DNA from: an uncultured Alteromonadaceae bacterium
Lineage (GTDB): Bacteria; Pseudomonadota; Gammaproteobacteria; Enterobacterales; Alteromonadaceae
Length of the DNA: 64,000 nucleotides
NCBI GenBank assembly: GCA_950073835.1
Contig: CATMRP010000002.1
Coordinates: forward strand, 19,207-83,206
Reading direction: 5' to 3'
The notes below the pieces were generated by a model, which was given only the letters and a program-made list of their open reading frames with translations, did no database searches and was not told the DNA's origin. The translations under genes and the position numbers were made by a program. This document shows, one piece after another, positions 61,944 through 64,000 of the stretch; within the stretch, counting starts at the first letter, position 1; every line of letters starts with the position of its first letter.

Positions 61944-63848
61944 ATGAAAAAACTCATCCAACTAGGCTTTGCAGTTGCCGGGGTGATTACAGGTAGCCAG
62001 GCCCTTGCTGAACAAGAAATGTCTGTGGTTGAAAGCTTTGCGATCCAGCCAGCCATTCGTACTGTTCAATTATCACCAGATGGTAAGCAACTGGCGCTGA
62101 TTAGAGCAACCAGTAGAGATGGTGATTACATTGTTGAAATTCATCAAACCAGTAAACTAAGCGATGAACCGGTTAGACTAGGTGCCGACAAAATGCGGGT
62201 ATCTGCCGTTTCTTGGCTGAATAACGAAAAAATTGGCATAAATTTTCGCCAGTTACTCGAAGACCGGGGCAACAAATACTGGGTTAGCAAGTTTGCTGTA
62301 ACCGATGCCGATGGCAAGGGTGACTGGCTTATTCCATTCAGGGATAAGGGCAACATCAGCTTCTCGATGATCAACATGCTGGTAAATGATCCTGACCACA
62401 TTCTGGTTGAGGTTGATATTAACAACAATTGGATCCCGGATGTTGTTAAGTTAAATATTAATAATGGCCGAACCAACACCGTATTACGTGGAACCACTAA
62501 AGTGAGTAACAGTTTTGGGGTGGATAAAGACGGCGAAGTTCGAATTGGGCAGGGCTGGAATCGCAGCGAGCAAGCAATAGAAACCTATGTCAGAGCCAAA
62601 GGCAGTGATGACTGGATTTTACTGCACTCTGCCAGCGGTGAAGACCGTTCAAATTTTGCTGTTAACGGGTTTAATAATCAGGATCCAGACAAAATCTATG
62701 TAGTGGCCAATAATGGTGAAGATACTACCGGTGTGTATTTGCTGGATATCAAAAGCGGCAAATACAGCGAACGTCTGTTTGGCCTTGATGGCCTCGACGC
62801 AGACGGTGTGAACTTCGACGATGATGGCCATGTCATCGGTTACAACTATACTACCAAGTTCAGCCAAACCTTCTATGAAGATGCCGAATGGCAAGCAATT
62901 CAGGACAGTATTAGCGGCTTATCGCCAAAAGGGCGGGTGGCCGTAATCAGTGCGTCGGATGATAATAGTCAGTTAGTGGTTTTGACTCAGGCAGCCAATG
63001 ATCCCGGCTCGTTTTACTTACTTAGTAATAAAAAAGACCTTATAAAACTCGGCGAGCGCATGCCTTTCATCGATAAATCCAAACTCGGTAAAAACCTTTA
63101 CATTTCGTACAAGGCCCGCGATGGAAGAAAGATTAATGCTTATGTAACTCGCCCAACCGTTGGCAAAGCCCCCTACCCAACCGTGGTATTACCTCACGGT
63201 GGTCCCTGGGCCAGAGACTCCTCAATTTTCGACGATTGGGCGCAATTACTAGCCTCCCATGGCTATCTGGTTATTCAGCCAAACTTCCGGGGCTCAACCG
63301 GCTATGGTCTGGACCACTGGAAAGCCGGCGATAAAAACTGGGGCTTAACCATGCAGGATGATCTGGATGATGCAGCCAACTTTTTAGTTGCCAAAGGCCT
63401 GGCTGATAAAGACAAATTGGCCATGTTTGGCTGGAGCTATGGTGGCTATGCAGCGTTTGCAGCCACGTTGCGGGAACCAAATCTATACCAGTGTACTGTT
63501 GCCGGTGCAGGGGTAAGCGATTTGTCCAGAATCAATGCAACGCTTAATGACAGTCCTTTATTATCGAAGCTACAAAAACCGACCATTGATGGTGTAAGTC
63601 CTGTCGAAAATGTTGAAAAGGCCAATGTGCCAATTTTAGTGATTCACGGTGATATTGATCAGCGTGTCCCTATTGAACACAGCGACAGTTTTGTTGCCGA
63701 ATTAAAACGCCTAAACAAGGAACACAAATACGTTGTTCTTGAAGGCGCTGATCACTTCAGCGATACCCTGTTTTACGACCATAAAATGCAGTTTTATGGT
63801 GAACTGATTGATTGGCTTGATAATAAATGCGGTATAGCACCACAATAA
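61944..63848 (+). CDS. S9 family serine peptidase (prolyl-oligopeptidase type)
   Basis: 634 aa with a signal peptide ending ALA. An N-terminal beta-propeller (~30-370) precedes an alpha/beta-hydrolase domain. Catalytic triad: Ser ~497 in GWSYGG, Asp ~572 in GDIDQRVP and His ~604 in EGADHF. It cleaves short peptides in the periplasm, likely those imported by the receptor encoded upstream. AAGGGAAATAAAT precedes the ATG. Confidence 0.92.
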   Translation: MKKLIQLGFAVAGVITGSQALAEQEMSVVESFAIQPAIRTVQLSPDGKQLALIRATSRDGDYIVEIHQTSKLSDEPVRLGADKMRVSAVSWLNNEKIGINFRQLLEDRGNKYWVSKFAVTDADGKGDWLIPFRDKGNISFSMINMLVNDPDHILVEVDINNNWIPDVVKLNINNGRTNTVLRGTTKVSNSFGVDKDGEVRIGQGWNRSEQAIETYVRAKGSDDWILLHSASGEDRSNFAVNGFNNQDPDKIYVVANNGEDTTGVYLLDIKSGKYSERLFGLDGLDADGVNFDDDGHVIGYNYTTKFSQTFYEDAEWQAIQDSISGLSPKGRVAVISASDDNSQLVVLTQAANDPGSFYLLSNKKDLIKLGERMPFIDKSKLGKNLYISYKARDGRKINAYVTRPTVGKAPYPTVVLPHGGPWARDSSIFDDWAQLLASHGYLVIQPNFRGSTGYGLDHWKAGDKNWGLTMQDDLDDAANFLVAKGLADKDKLAMFGWSYGGYAAFAATLREPNLYQCTVAGAGVSDLSRINATLNDSPLLSKLQKPTIDGVSPVENVEKANVPILVIHGDIDQRVPIEHSDSFVAELKRLNKEHKYVVLEGADHFSDTLFYDHKMQFYGELIDWLDNKCGIAPQ

Positions 63849-63871
63849 CGCCGGTGAATTACAGTTACAAG

Positions 63872-63906
63872 AAAGGTGAAGTGTCAAATCGACACCTCAC
63901 CTTTTT
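63872..63906. terminator. Bidirectional terminator between the S9 peptidase and valS
   Basis: A 14-bp stem with one mismatch (AAAGGTGAAGTGTC / GACACCTCACCTTT), a 5-nt loop and T-run. It lies between two convergent genes. Confidence 0.85.
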
Positions 63907-63923
63907 ACTACTTGGCTAAACCA

Positions 63924-64000
63924 TTACAGCGCAGCAATCGTCTCGTGCTGAGCTTTCAGCTTAGCTAATTGTGACTCAGAATCAGCCAGCTTGGCTTTTT
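63924..64000 (-). CDS. valS: Valyl-tRNA synthetase, C-terminal end (partial)
   Basis: Only the last ~25 codons are in the window. The minus-strand frame ends KAKLADSESQLAKLKAQ..ETIAAL, like the C-terminal coiled coil of gammaproteobacterial ValRS, which ends in IAAL. The rest lies beyond the right edge. Confidence 0.6.
   Translation of the reverse strand, partial: KAKLADSESQLAKLKAQHETIAAL

Overview
The window looks like chromosomal DNA of a marine gammaproteobacterium of the Alteromonadaceae/Alteromonadales type. The grounds are many TonB-dependent receptors, a DUF3450/TtpC-ExbB-ExbD-TonB-TPR energising cluster, CHRD and DUF4382 secreted proteins, a valS-like end at the right edge and a gammaproteobacterial gene style. 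This placement is an inference from gene content. No tRNA, rRNA or CRISPR array was recognised.

Layout. 1-12.9 kb is ordinary chromosome: the end of a CHRD repeat protein, an esterase, an M1 aminopeptidase, a chemoreceptor, an SDR/phosphatase-like pair, a DUF4382 lipoprotein and a large hybrid sensor kinase. At 12.94-13.21 kb lies a 268-bp non-coding mobile element with perfect 25-bp terminal inverted repeats and two internal perfect stems. From 13.2 to 53.7 kb is a dense metal/redox region. It holds nine candidate Fur boxes and the following units: (i) a compact seven-gene minus-strand operon (surface lipoprotein, TonB receptor, 87-aa secreted protein, di-haem peroxidase, ankyrin-like protein, DUF4920, PepSY-TM), with two broken paralogues of the ankyrin-like gene next to it; (ii) a nickel superoxide dismutase locus (sodN, sodX, a His-rich membrane protein, two unknown genes) beside a 10-TM ArsP_2-type permease; (iii) a methyltransferase with two unknown ORFs, then azurin and a DUF6607 lipoprotein; (iv) a haem-type receptor divergent from a DUF4198 / EF-hand / ApbE-like-DUF2271 operon; (v) a TonB2-type system; (vi) recQ; (vii) a ten-gene operon with DUF2271, DUF4198, DUF6162, a metal ABC transporter with two binding proteins, PepSY-TM and a flavodoxin-type reductase, which resembles the pyoverdine-iron fpvGHJK-CDEF arrangement.

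53.6-55.5 kb holds gene remnants, including a PepSY fragment, then a pentapeptide-repeat protein and a structured intergenic segment. 55.5-64 kb carries two more TonB receptors, the second paired with an S9 peptidase, and the C-terminus of valyl-tRNA synthetase.

How it fits together (inference). The Fur boxes suggest coordinated induction in iron starvation. Iron compounds would enter through TonB receptors powered by the TonB2 cluster. Ferric iron would be released in the periplasm by a NADPH - flavoprotein - PepSY - flavinylated DUF2271 electron path and imported by the two-SBP ABC transporter. Iron-free substitutes (Ni-SOD for Fe-SOD, azurin for cytochrome c) would be made at the same time. 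The seven-gene operon with the di-haem peroxidase is the best candidate for an undescribed system.
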